The notes under the pieces are model-generated. The model worked only from the letters and a program-made list of their open reading frames with translations. It had not been told where the DNA came from and made no database searches. A stretch of 64,000 nucleotides of DNA from Taeniopygia guttata (Eukaryota; Chordata; Aves; Passeriformes; Estrildidae), in contig NC_133050.1 of NCBI RefSeq assembly GCF_048771995.1, positions 7,674,501 to 7,738,500 of the forward strand, read 5' to 3'. This document shows positions 31,501 to 41,610 of this stretch, piece by piece (the stretch's first letter is position 1; the number at the start of each line of letters is the position of its first letter). A program made the translations under genes and the position numbers.

Positions 31501-33665
31501 CCACTCTCCCCGTGCCCCACATTTCCCCCGGCAGCATCCAGCGAGCGGCCGTGTGGATCCTGGAGAATTACTACCACGACTTCCCGGTCTACAACCCCGC
31601 CCTCCTCAACCTTCCAAAATCCGTCCTTTCCAAGAAAATGTCCGGCTTTAAGGTCTATTCCCTCGGCGAGGGTGAGATTTCCCTTTTCCCGTGGCCTCTC
31701 CTCTCCTTCTTCTCCCGTTTCTCCATCCCCATCCCTGTGTTCCTCTGGGGAATTTTTTTGGGGGAGCTCCGGGTGCGGAATCCGAGCTCATCCCTGGTCG
31801 GGACGGCCCCGCAGAGAACTCCACCAACAACTCCACGGGGCAGTCGCGGGCGGTGATCGCGGCAGCGGCGCGGCGGCGCGACAACAGCCACAACGAGTTC
31901 TACTACGAGGAGGCCGAGCACGAGCGCCGGGTGCGGAAACGCCGCGCCAGGTGCGGAGAAATCCGCGGATTCCCCGCCTCGGGAATGCCGTGGTGGGCTC
32001 CTTCCGGCTTCTCCATGGGTGGGGAGATTCCAGGGGGCGATCCCGGCTCGTCCCGAGGGCGGTCGTTTGGATGGATCTTCAACCAAGTTGGTTGAAGCTT
32101 GGCTTCCTTCATCCATTTGAGTAAATCCCACCAAATCCAAGATTTCCATCCCGGATCCAAGATTTCCATCCTGGATCCAAGGGATTTCTGTCCCAAATCC
32201 AAGGGATTTTGCATCTTAAATCCACAAGGTTTTCCGTCCCAAATCCGTGGGGTTTCCCATCCCAAACCCAAGGGATTTCCCATCCCAAATCCAAGGGATT
32301 TTCCATCCCAAATTCACGGGGTTTCCCATCCCAAATCCACGGGGTTTCCCATCCCAAACCCAAGGGGTTTCCATCCCAAATCCAAGGGATTTTCCATCCC
32401 AAACCCAAGGTGTTTCCCATCCCAAACCCAAGGGATTTTCCATCCCAAATCCAAGGGATTTTCCATCCCAAATCTGTGGGGTTTCCCATCCCAAACCCAA
32501 GGGGTTTCCCATCCCAAATCCGCGGTATTTTCCATCCCAAATCCGCGGGGTTTCCCATCTCTCCGGCAGGCTGGTGGTGGCGGTGGAAGAGGCCTTCACC
32601 CACATCAAGCGGCTGCAGGAGGAGGACCAGAAGAACCCGCGGGAGATCATGGACCCGCGCGAGGCCGCCCAGGCCATCTTCGCCTCCATGGCCCGCGCCA
32701 TGCAGAAGTACCTGAGGACCACCAAGCAGCAGCCCTACCACACCATGGAGAGCATCCTGCAGCACCTGGAGTTCTGCATCACCCACGACATGACCCCCAA
32801 GGTGCGTGGGGCCGTCCAAGCGGGATTCGGGTGGGTTTCGTCCCATTTGGGATCATCCCATGGGGAAAACGAGGGGTTGGAGCGAGGTGGGGTTGGGTCC
32901 TTCTCACAGGGAACTGGGAATGGAGCTGGAGCAGCCGGAGAAGGGAATGGAGAATCCTGAGGGAGCTGGGGGAGCTCAGCCTGGAGAAAAGGGGGGTCCA
33001 GGGGGGATTTGGGGTCTGCCAGGGGGGATTTGGGATCTGCCAGGGGGCATTTGGGATCTGATCCCAGGGAATGGGCATAGGACAAGAGGGAACGGCCTCG
33101 AGCTGTGCCAGGGTGGGAAATTTGGGAAAATTCCTCCTGGAAAGGCTTTGGAAGGGCCTCAGGGAGGGTTGGAGTGGCCATCCCTGGGGGTGTCTGAGGA
33201 ATTCCTGGAATTCTGGGTGAGCAGGCGGGGATTGGCCTCAGCTCAGACTCGGTGACCTCGGAGCTCTTTCCCAACCTGGACCGTCCCAGGATCCGCCCCC
33301 AGAAATCCCCAAAGCGGCACCACGGGGCCGTTTTTCCCTCCAAAGCCAAAGCCTGGGCCGAGCCGGGCGGGGCTGACGTTGCCGTGTCCTTCCCCTTTCC
33401 CAAGGCCTTCCTGGAGCGGTACCTGACGGCCGGTCCCACCATCCAGTACCACAAGGACCGCTGGCTGGCCAAGCAGTGGACGCTGGTCAGCGAGGAGCCG
33501 GTGACCAACGGCCTCAAGGACGGCGTGGTCTTCGTGCTGAAGCGCCAGGACTTCAGCCTGGTGGTGTCCACCAAGAAGATCCCGTTCTTCAAGCTCTCCG
33601 AGGAGTTCGTGGACCCCAAGTCGCACAAGTTCATCATGAGGCTGCAGTCGGAGACCTCGGTGTGA
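28567..33665 (+). CDS. VANGL2: VANGL2 planar cell polarity protein, 7 coding exons
   Basis: A core planar-cell-polarity membrane protein that binds Prickle and Dishevelled and is sorted asymmetrically at cell junctions. Coding exons: 28567-28637, 28742-28862, 30324-30931, 31535-31671, 31815-31950, 32570-32801, 33405-33665. They total 521 residues, the human length, with all phases matching. The N-terminus [20 protein letters not shown] includes the conserved Ser clusters. Four membrane spans fall at about residues 109-130, 148-168, 183-203 and 223-243, all in the 608-bp exon. The cytoplasmic C-terminus contains [20 protein letters not shown] and ends in the PDZ ligand ETSV. The last exon uses a CAAG acceptor. 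Non-coding leader sequence starts at 28376 or earlier. Confidence 0.97.
29355..29480 (-). mobile_element. CR1 LINE 3' fragment
   Basis: Antisense CR1 end: CTGGAAGGGGCCTTGAGGAT, CCATGGCAGGGACGCCTCCC and GGCGCTTCCAGGGGTGGGG in the order of the reversed CR1 3' UTR. Confidence 0.7.
30080..30323 (+). repeat. Duplicated acceptor region before VANGL2 coding exon 3
   Basis: A unit of about 110-135 bp containing GGGACACGGAGCCACCCCCG, GAAATGTCCCCTG-GCCCTCCCCAG|GGTGACAA and GGGAGGTCCTGGAGGTGAGG is present in successive copies. The last copy ends at the real acceptor (CCCTCCCCAG, 30323). Earlier copies keep the AG, followed by GGTGACAAT rather than GACGACAAC. Confidence 0.85.
31085..31285 (+). mobile_element. 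CR1 LINE 3' fragment
   Basis: GGACAAGAGGGAACGGCCTC, GAGCTGTGCCAGGGTGGGAA, TCCTGGAAAGGG and CCATCCCTGGAGGTGTCCAA appear in sense order. Confidence 0.85.
31325..31470 (-). mobile_element. CR1 LINE 3' fragment
   Basis: GAATCATGGAACGGTTTGGG, TTGGAAGGACCTTAAAGATC and CATGGGCAGGGACACCTCCC form a well-preserved antisense CR1 terminus. It lies tail to tail with the preceding sense fragment. Confidence 0.88.
32135..32562 (+). repeat. CATCCCAAATCCAAGGGATTT minisatellite, VANGL2 intron
   Basis: About 22-bp units (TTTCCCATCCCAAACCCAAG) run some 18 times up to the acceptor of the 232-bp exon. Confidence 0.92.
33050..33292 (+). mobile_element. CR1 LINE 3' fragment
   Basis: GATCTGATCCCAGGGAATGG, GAGCTGTGCCAGGGTGGGAA, CCATCCCTGGGGGTGTCTGA and GACTCGGTGACCTCGGAGCT, ending about 110 bp before the last VANGL2 coding exon. 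A short GGGGGATTTGGGGTCTGCCA repeat precedes it. Confidence 0.85.
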
Positions 33666-35150
33666 TTGGCCGGGATGGGACTTCTCCCGAATTCTTCCGG
33701 CTCCCAATCTCCGAATTTGGCACCTCCGGCGCCGCCAGGCTGCGGAAAACTGGGAATGCCGCTCCCGGCTCCGGCGCCTTGCTGGGATCATGACCACTCG
33801 TCCTTTCCTGAGGTGGCTGAGCCCCTTTTCCTCCTCCTCCTCCTACTCATTCCCAAAATCCGGATCCTTTGGAGCCGTAACTCAAGGGCTAATTCCAAGA
33901 ATTCCCAACTTCCTTCTTCACCAGCGTCCTGGAGCAGCTCCGGGTCCCACAGGCCTCCTGCTCCTGTCCGTTTCCTCCTGGACATCTGTCCTGGCTCTGG
34001 CCTTAAACCCCTGCCCGGCCCCGGGGCTGGGTTTGGAATCCCAAGGGAATCCTTTGGGCGAGGAGAAGGATTTTGGAAGCATCTCCAGGATCCGTGGCTG
34101 CTATGGAAAAGCTCCCGTGGTGCACCCCAGGTTTTGGGAGCGTCCTCCTCGCCTCCGGTTAGGAAAAACCAGCGGAAATTTGGGGTTTTTTTGGAGGAGC
34201 CGAAGGTTGAACTGAGGTTTTGGGATATTTTTTGGGTGGATTTTGCTGCTCCAGAGGGGATCCGCGTCCCAGATTCCAGCGGCTTCTCCGTGGGGCGATC
34301 CTGGATCCGTAACCCTGAGGAGCTCCTGGGAGAGGTCAACGAGGTCCTTCAGGAGCGTCCCTCGGTGAGGCGGCTCCGTGGTGATCCCACGGAATTCCCA
34401 CGGAATCCCACGGAATTCCCACGGAAAACGCTTTTTTTTTGCCTCCTCCTGGTTTTGCTCTTAAGGTCGCAAATACCTCATGGATGGATTTGGAATTTTA
34501 TTCCCTTTTTTTTTTCCCCCCCTGCTCCAGCTTCCACCTCCACCCTCGTGGGGTTGGAAGTGCCGGATTTCATTCCAGGGAGGCGTTTTGGGGTCGGGTT
34601 TTGGGGTCGGTTTTGTCCTAAGCACTAAAAAGGAAGAGTTTGGAGCCAGGGGAGGCTTCCCCAGTAAGCACCAGTAGCAAAATGGGGAGATCCATCCCGA
34701 ATTCCAGGAAATCCCCCTTTTTTGGGGGACTTTTTGGGGGGAATTCTTTAGGGAATTTCAACTGGGAGCCCATTTTGGGGCATTTTCCTGCAAAAAAAAA
34801 AAAAAAAAAGGCGGATGGATCTTCCTGGGAGGGGTGGGGAATTCACGATTCCATTTGGGAATTTTGGGAGATCAAAATTCCCTTTTTTTGGTTCCGTTTT
34901 CGGGGTTGGGTTTGGAATTTGTTTTCCCGCAGAGCCGAGAGTTTTGTGCATGCGTGTAGAAAGTTGTAAAATGTCAAATTAATGGTTTTTAATATATAAG
35001 AAAAGCTTGGATTTTCCCGGATTTTTGCAGTGGATCGGAGCGTTCCGGCAATGGTAGGAATTTTTTTTCCGTTGGTGTTTGGTTGTTTTTCGGGCTTTTT
35101 GTTTTTGTTTTTTTTTCATAGAGGAACTAAAATCGTACAATTTTGTTTTT
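33666..35150 (+). other. VANGL2: VANGL2 3' UTR
   Basis: About 1.5 kb of mostly unique, progressively A/T-rich sequence lies between the stop codon and the AATAAA at 35153. It contains runs of A and T (34797-34809, 35107-35117) but no repeats of note and no second gene on either strand. Confidence 0.7.
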
Positions 35151-35152
35151 TT

Positions 35153-35158
35153 AATAAA
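35153..35158 (+). terminator. VANGL2 polyadenylation signal
   Basis: AATAAA in TTTTTTAATAAAATGAATC, about 1.49 kb past the VANGL2 stop codon. Confidence 0.75.
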
Positions 35159-35189
35159 ATGAATCTGTTTTGACTTTTTTAAAATTAAA

Positions 35190-35195
35190 TTTATT
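35190..35195 (-). terminator. Polyadenylation signal for the convergent gene
   Basis: TTTATT on the plus strand reads AATAAA on the minus strand, about 140 bp past the predicted stop (35336) of the membrane-protein gene and only 32 bp from the VANGL2 signal. Confidence 0.6.
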
Positions 35196-35335
35196 TCAGC
35201 TGTGGGGCTGTGGGGCCAAGAGTTGTAGGGCCTGGGAGCCACTGGGGCCACCCTGGGACCCTCAGGAGCCACCCGGGGGCGAGTCCGGCTGGGAAGGAGG
35301 AGAATCGGGAGTTGGGAGAGGTGGGAATTGTCCCT

Positions 35336-38300
35336 TTATCCCAGAAATTGTCCCTTTATCCTGGGAATTCCCTTACCCCCAAGATTTTCCCTTTTTCCCC
35401 GGGATTTTCCCTTTTTCCCCAGGATTTTCCCTTTTTCCCTGGAATTTTCCCTTTTCCCCCAGGATTTTCCCTTTTTCCATGGAATTTTCCCTTTTTCCCC
35501 AGGATTTTCCTTTTTCCCAGAGAATTTTCCCTTTTTCCCCAGAATTTTCCCTATTTCCCCAGAATTTTCCCTTTTTTCACGGAATTTTCCCGTTTTCCCC
35601 AGGATTTTCCCTTTTTCCCCAAGATTTTCCCTTTTCCCCAGGATTTTCCCTTTTCCAAGCAGTACCGGGGGCTGGGGCGGTTCCGGCTGGTCCAAGGCGG
35701 TCTCGGTTTGCTCCGGGATTTTTGGGATGGGGTCATGGACCTGAGGCTGGACCAGAGCTCCCAAATCTGCAAGGGAAGGGTTGGGATGAGATCCGGGAAT
35801 TAGAGGATTTGGGAATTCTGGAAAGGTTTGGGATGGGAGGAGCTTTAGGATCATTCCCGCCATCCCAAACTGGAATCGAGCGCTTCCAGGGATGCAATAA
35901 CAAAATATCCCAATAAAATTGAACATCCCAGAAAAAAATGAAATATTCCAACAAAATTAAATATCCCAGAAAAAAAAAAAATCCAATAAAATTAAACACC
36001 CATTTAAAAAATAAAATAAAATAAAATAAAATAAAATAAAATAAAATAAAATAAAATAAAATAAAATAAAATAAAATAAAATAAAATAAAATAAAATAAA
36101 ATAAAATAAAATGTAAAAGAAAATACTCCAGTAAAATCAAAATATCCCAATAAAAGCAAATGCCCCAATTAAAAAACACCCCAATAAAATCAGACGCCCC
36201 AACAAAACAAAACCAGTAAAACCAGTTACCCCATTTACCCCACAGGGCTCACCTGAGGAGTCGCTGCCGCTCGTGGCCTGGTCCCGGATCCCTGTGACCA
36301 GAACAGACCCAAAACCTGGATTTTCCACCCCAAATCCCCTTTGGAAAACCCCAAAATGGAGCTGCCGAGCCCCAGTTTGGGTTTGGAGTAGGGAAAAAAA
36401 ACAAAAAGGCCAAAAATTTGTGTGAGCTGGAGCAGGAAAGGGCAGAGGTGACCCCAAAAGAGGCAAATTTGAGGTCAGATGAGAAATCTGGGATGAATTC
36501 AGGGAATTTTGGGATGAATTTGGGCGATTTTGGAGCCAGATCTGAGCAAGGGGAAACCTCCCGGCCCTGAGCTGGCACCACAGGAGGGATTTTGGGATCG
36601 GGATCCCCCTGATGCTGCTGCACCCCAAAAAGGGACATTTTGGGGCACCTTTGGACCTTTGGGGGCTGTGACTTACGGACCTTTTTGGGGAATTTCTGAT
36701 TATTTTGGGGTTGTGGCCTGTGGAGGTTTTGGGGTTGTGACTTCTGGATCTTTTCGGGGCATTTCTGATTATTTTGGGGTTGTGGCTTTGGGGTTTTTGG
36801 GGTTTTGGGGTGCTGGGAGGGAGCTCTGACCTTTGTCCTTGGTCCTGTGGTAGGTGACAAAGAGCACGAGCAGGGCCAGCACCACGAAGATGACGGGGGA
36901 CCAGAACCGGGCTGGGACACCCGAGGAGGTTCCTGTGGGGACAGAGGGGACTGGGAGGGGGGTTTGGGACATTCCAGGGTGGTGGCAGGGTCCCCAAGAG
37001 TACGAGAGGTCCCCCAGGGTGGTGACACCTCCCCCAGAAGGGTGACAAATCTCCTGGGGTGGTGACAGGTCCCCCAGAGTGGTGACACCTCCCCCAGAAG
37101 GGTGACACATCCCCCAGGAGGGTGACAAATCTCCTGGGATGGTGACAGGTCCCCCAGAGTGGGGACACCTCCCCCAGAAGGGTGACAAATCCCCCAGGAT
37201 GGTGACACATCCTCTGGGGTGGGTGACAAGTCCCCAGGGTAGTGGCACGTCCCTTAAAAGGGTGACAGCTCTCCCAGGGGTGGTGTCACCTCCTCATGAT
37301 GGTGACAGATCCCCGGGGACACTGACACGTCCCCATGACGGTGACAGAACCCTGGGGACAGTGCCACGTCCCCATAACGGTGACAATTCCCAGGGACAGT
37401 GCCACGTCCTGGGGACGTTGACAGAACCCTGGGGACAGTGCCATGTCCCCGTGACAGTGACAATTCCCAGGGACAGTGCCACATCCCCATGACGGTGACA
37501 ATTCCCAGGGGACAGTGCCACGTCCCCAGGTTGGTGACAATTCCCAGGGACAGTGCCACCTCCCTCCCTTCCCCGTGGAACTCACGGGTTCGGTTCCCCG
37601 CCGGTGTCACCGCGAGGTCCCCAAGGCTCCGGGGAGGGCTCGTGGTGGCCCTCGGCCACGCTGTCAGCGCGTCCCCGTCCCCGGTGGCCGTGCTGGGCTG
37701 TCCTGGTGGCTCCAGGGGGTCTCGTGTCCCCTCCGGGATCTCCTCGGTGACGTTCCTGCTCCCCGGCTCCTCTTCCTGGGAGCCGAGAGCTGGGAATTTG
37801 TGGGATTTGGGATTTGTCCCCCAAATTCAGGGGCAGGAATGGCAAAACCCACCCCAGTGACACCTCAGGGGACGTGGGACGGAGTTTGGGGACAGCAGCA
37901 GAGGGTGAAAGGTCAGGAGGGGCCCCAAAAGGAAATTCTGGAAAAGAGGCGAGGGAGGGAAATCCCGGGAATTCTGAGGGAGCGGGGACAGGATCCCAGG
38001 AACGGCCGGAGGTGTTCCAGGTGGGATTTGGGATGCAGACCCGGACAGTTCTGCCCCCAGAGGGTTTTGGGGCTCTGGAGCAGCTCCCAGGGAATGACCC
38101 CGACCCCAAAACCTCCAGGAGGGTTTGGGAAGCACTCCCAGGGACAGGGCGGGATTCGGGGATTTGGGGTGTCCTGGGGTCGGGTGGGGTGATCTGGGCG
38201 GGTTTTTCCAGCTCAGGAGGTCCCACAACTTTCCGAGGGGGCTGAGCTCGAGCAGAGCGGCGGCCCCACATCCTGTGGGGTTCACACCTCGCCCCCAACA

Positions 38301-38882
38301 CAGAAAACCCGAATTTTGTCAGGTTTTCGCAGTGGAAACGGGGGCTGGGGCTAAGCTGAGGCTGTTCCGAAACGCAGGAGATTTTGGGGTCACCAGCAGG
38401 GAATTACAAAATACCCCAAAATACCCCAAAACATCCCAAAATATCCTAATTTGGGGCATGGAATTGTGGAACATGAGGTGGAAGGGCCCACCAGGATCAT
38501 CCAAGTCCCATCCGTGGCTCTGCCGAGATTAAAACCAGCAAAACCAACCCAAAACGGTTCAAAAGCCCCTCCTGGGCTGGGATGGATTTGGGGAGCTGGG
38601 ACAGCTCAGAAGACCCCAAAACCCTCCTGGGAACACAACCCAGGCTCAGGAAAGCCAGACTCAACCCAAACCTGAGCTTAACCACCAGGAAAAGCCCTAC
38701 AGCGACTTCCCTGCGCTGCACCCGCTGCCTTCCACCCCTTCCTCTTCCTCATCTTCGTCCTCCTCATCCTCGCTCCGGCCCCACAGCCCGCGGTGCCCCC
38801 GGCCCCACTCACCGGCCCCGGAGCAGAGCAGGGCGAGGCAGAGCCCCCCAAAGCCCCTCGGGCCCATCCTGCCGCGCCCCAT
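35336..38882 (-). CDS. Unrecognised small type I membrane protein, 5 exons
   Basis: Exons in transcript order: 38882-38813, 37789-37586, 36932-36831, 36291-36253, 35766-35336. All junctions are GT-AG and phase 1, the phase typical of immune-receptor genes. The 281 predicted residues comprise a signal peptide (MGRGRMGPRGFGGLCLALLC) and a short Ser/Thr/Pro-rich ectodomain without Ig folds, carrying NVT and NRT glycosylation sites. A membrane span follows at about 101-119 (FWSPVIFVVLALLVLFVTY), then RTKDKG, IRDQATSGSDSS and a tail starting DLGALVQPQVHDPIPKIPEQ. After about residue 180 the frame enters a 20-bp minisatellite and becomes Gly/Lys/Glu-rich to the TAA. That part may not be real coding sequence. 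It lies between VANGL2 and SLAMF6; I know no mammalian counterpart at this position. Confidence 0.6.
35370..35662 (-). repeat. 20-bp minisatellite within the last exon of the membrane-protein gene
   Basis: About 15 units of ATTTTCCCTTTTTCCCCAGG (plus strand). On the minus strand it has no stop in any frame, and because 20 is not a multiple of three the encoded peptide cycles KGKILG / KRENLG / EKGKSW. Confidence 0.9.
35800..35900 (-). mobile_element. CR1 LINE terminal fragment
   Basis: GGGAATTCTGGAAAGGTTTG, GGATCATTCCCGCCATCCC and GAGCGCTTCCAGGGATGC resemble the antisense CR1 end. It sits just upstream (in the minus sense) of the exon 5 acceptor of the membrane-protein gene. Confidence 0.55.
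36005..36113. repeat. (TAAAA)n microsatellite
   Basis: About 20 perfect AAAAT units in an intron of the membrane-protein gene. Confidence 0.97.
36985..37570 (-). repeat. Minisatellites between exons 2 and 3 of the membrane-protein gene
   Basis: GGTGACAGGTCCCCCAGAGT / GGTGACACCTCCCCCAGAAG units (36985-37255) are followed by GGTGACAATTCCCAGGGACA / GTGCCACGTCCCC units (37270-37565). Confidence 0.9.
38455..38565 (-). mobile_element. CR1 LINE 3' fragment
   Basis: GGAATTGTGGAACATGAGGT, GGAAGGGCCCACCAGGATCA and TCCAAGTCCCATCCGTGGC form an antisense CR1 end in the first intron of the membrane-protein gene. Confidence 0.6.
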
Positions 38883-39640
38883 CCCCGCCCGGCCCCTCGG
38901 GACCTCCTTCCTTCCTTCCTTCCCCTTTCCACGCGCAGGAAGCGGCCGTTGGTGAGCCAAGGTGGCGAAACCCGGGCAGGAACGGCTGAAAATCGCCCAG
39001 GAGGTCCTTTCTCCACCCCACGGATCATTTCTCCACCCCACGGATCATTTCTTCACCCCACAGATCATTTCTCCAGCCCATGGATCATTTCTCCACCCCA
39101 CGGATCATTTCTTCACCCCACGGATCGTTTCTCTACCCCATGGATCATCTCTCCACCCCGTGGGTTTATCTCTCCAATCCGTGGGTTCATTTCTCCACCC
39201 CATGGGTTTGTTTCTCCATGGGAAGGGACAGGGAAAGGTTTTTAGGTCTGAGCAAGGGGTGGGGGAAGCTCCAGGAGCTCCCAAAATCCCTTCAGGACAA
39301 TCCCTGGAGCCACCAGAGCTGTGCCAACCCCATTCCGAGGATTTGGAGCCACCAGAGCTGTCCCAACCCAAATCCAAGGATTTGGTGCCACCAGAGCTGT
39401 CCCAAACCCAACCCGAGGAGGAGGAGAAGCTCCAGGAGTTCTCCAAATCCCTTCAGGACAATCCCCGGACCTGTTTAAATCCCGATCCAAGCCAAGGATT
39501 GGAATTCCAGGGGCAGATTTGGAGCCCGGTGGGCAAATCCCTCCCGTACAAAACCTGAGTTGCTTTTAACTCAAAATAGCATTCCAAAAATTCAATAAAT
39601 GTTAAAAAACACAGGGAAAACACAGGGAAAACACCAATTA
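38883..39640. repeat. Spacer with CCCCACGGATCATTTCTCCA and 39-bp arrays
   Basis: This separates the membrane-protein gene from the SLAMF6-like 3' UTR. A 20-bp unit repeats about 10 times at 39010-39220. A 39-bp unit containing GGAGCCACCAGAGCTGTCCC repeats three times at 39300-39415, flanked by copies of TCCCTTCAGGACAATCCC. No gene is visible. Confidence 0.85.
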
Positions 39641-39658
39641 TTCCACAGCAATGCCGGT

Positions 39659-39719
39659 TTTATTCCAAAAAATAAAGTGCAGGCAGGAAGGGCCCTGGGA
39701 TGCGCCTGGAATTTTTATT
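39659..39719 (-). terminator. Candidate SLAMF6-like polyadenylation signals
   Basis: Two minus-strand AATAAA motifs (plus-strand TTTATT at 39659-39664 and 39714-39719) lie about 1.9 kb past the SLAMF6-like stop. They are the first canonical signals downstream of that gene. Confidence 0.5.
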
Positions 39720-39974
39720 CCAGACACATCAAAGGCAGCTCCGGTTCCATCCGTGAATAATTCACCAAGGCACAGACAAAGAGCAGCGGGAAGGGAATTC
39801 CCAGAATTCCGGAGGCGTTCTGGAAAATCCAGGCCAGGTTGTGGTTTTGGGGCGATTTCTGCCGTTTCCAGGTGGATTTGGGGAGCAGGGAAAGGGGGAA
39901 CGTGTCCTGTGTCCCCCCGTTGGGTCCTTGTCCCCCAGCAGGACGCACATCACAAAGGAATTCTGCTCCTGGAG

Positions 39975-40330
39975 ATTCCTGCTGGGATCTCTAAATTCCT
40001 GCTGGGATCTCCAAATTCCTGTTGAGATTCCTGCTGGGATCCCCAAATTCCTGCTGGGATTCCCAAATTATTGCTGGGGTCCCCAGATTCCTGCTGGGAT
40101 TCCCAGATTCCTGCTGGGATTCCCACTGGGATGCCCAAATTCCTGCTGGGATCTGCATATTCCTGCTGGGATTTCCTCTGGGATTCCCAAATTCCTGCTG
40201 GGATTCCCAGATTCCTGCTGGGATTTCTTCTGGGATTCCCAAATTCCTGCTGGGATTCCCAGATTCCTGCTGGGATCCCCAAATTCCGGCTGGGATTCCT
40301 GCTGGGATGCCCAGAATCCTGCTGGGAATC
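39975..40330 (-). repeat. CTGCTGGGATTCCCAAATTC minisatellite, SLAMF6-like 3' UTR
   Basis: Units of about 20-25 bp (AATTCCTGCTGGGATTCCCA) repeat roughly 16 times. Confidence 0.9.
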
Positions 40331-40849
40331 CACCCAGTGCAGCAAAAATCCCTCACACAAAATTAAAACCCAAAGACACCAAAGTCGCTCTCCATGTCCC
40401 GTTTTCCCTCAGATCCACCCCAAATTCCAGATCCCAAATTCCAGATCCCAGATCCCAGATCCCAGATCCCAGCTCCTGGCCCTGCAGGGGTTGGTGGGGC
40501 TGAGGTTTGGGGTTTTTTGGGGGGGAGGGTGGGTGCTGCACAATTTAGAAAGTTCTGGAGGTGGGGGAAGGGAACAGGTGCCAAAACCACACCGATGTTA
40601 CAGGGGAAGCTTCTTGTTCTCTCTTCAGCTTCCTGGGGTTATTTTTGGTTGTTTTCGACCAAGCCAGAAGCTGAAGATTTGCAAGGCCCAGAATGCAGCA
40701 GAAGAGAAAAGCCAAAAATCATTTACGGAAAAGTTGTTTGCAAAAAAAAAAAAAAATCATCTACAAATAATAGTTTCCAATGATTCCCTGAGATGATTCC
40801 TTTTAAAATAAAAAAAAAAAAAGGGGTTTCCACCCAAAAGGGGCCGGTG

Positions 40850-40985
40850 TGGAGCCCTCGTCCCTGGAGGTGTCCAAGGAACCCACTGGATGTTGGTCTG
40901 GGTGACCAGGATTGATCCCAGGATGGAACTGGTGGTCCTGGAGGGCTTTTCCAACCTCGGGAATTCCGGGATTCCGTGGCAAACG
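40850..40985 (+). mobile_element. CR1 LINE 3' end
   Basis: GTCCCTGGAGGTGTCCAAGG, GACCAGGATTGATCCCAGG and GGTCCTGGAGGGCTTTTCCA appear in sense order. Confidence 0.75.
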
Positions 40986-41304
40986 CCTTTTAGGAGTCTC
41001 CTCCAGCTTGTCTTGAAGCCCCTGCAGCTTTGGCAGAGTTTTAGTCCAGGATCCCGGTGGGAGAGGGTGGCAAACGGAGCCTGAATCCCAAAAGTCTGGA
41101 GAGAGATCCCAAAAATCCTCCCTGAAATCCCAAACTGAGGCTGCTGAGAGGGAAACTGAGGCAGCACCAATGAGGAGGAGAAGCGGAGATCCCGGGAGGG
41201 TGAGATCAGCGCGATCCGGGTCCAGAGCAGGACGGGGGACGCTGGAGCTGTTCCAGAGTCACCTTGTGGGGTCCATCTGTCTGAGCGGGGAGTGGAGACC
41301 CTTT

Positions 41305-41610
41305 AAACCAGTTCCAGGCCCTTCTAAACCAGTTCTGGGTCTTTTAAACCAGTTCCAAGTTCTTCTAAACCAATTCTGGTTTCTTGTAAACCAGGTCCAG
41401 ACTCATTAAAACAGCTGCAGACTTTCAAATCACTTCCAGATTTTTTAAGCCAGTTTCATGTTCTGAAAAGTTTCATGTCCTTTGAATCAGTTTTATGTCC
41501 TTTAAACCAGTTTCATGCCCTTTAAGCCGGTTCTGGGACCTTCTAGTCCAGTTTGAGGTCCTTCTAGACCAGTCCCAGGTGCTTCTAGACCAGCTCCAGG
41601 CCGGTCCTGG
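41305..41610 (-). repeat. AAACCAGTTCCAGGTCCTTCT repeats
   Basis: About 26-bp units with CTTCTAAACCAGTTC surround the last coding exon of the SLAMF6-like gene. They overlap its 3' end, so the final codons border repeat sequence. Confidence 0.75.
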
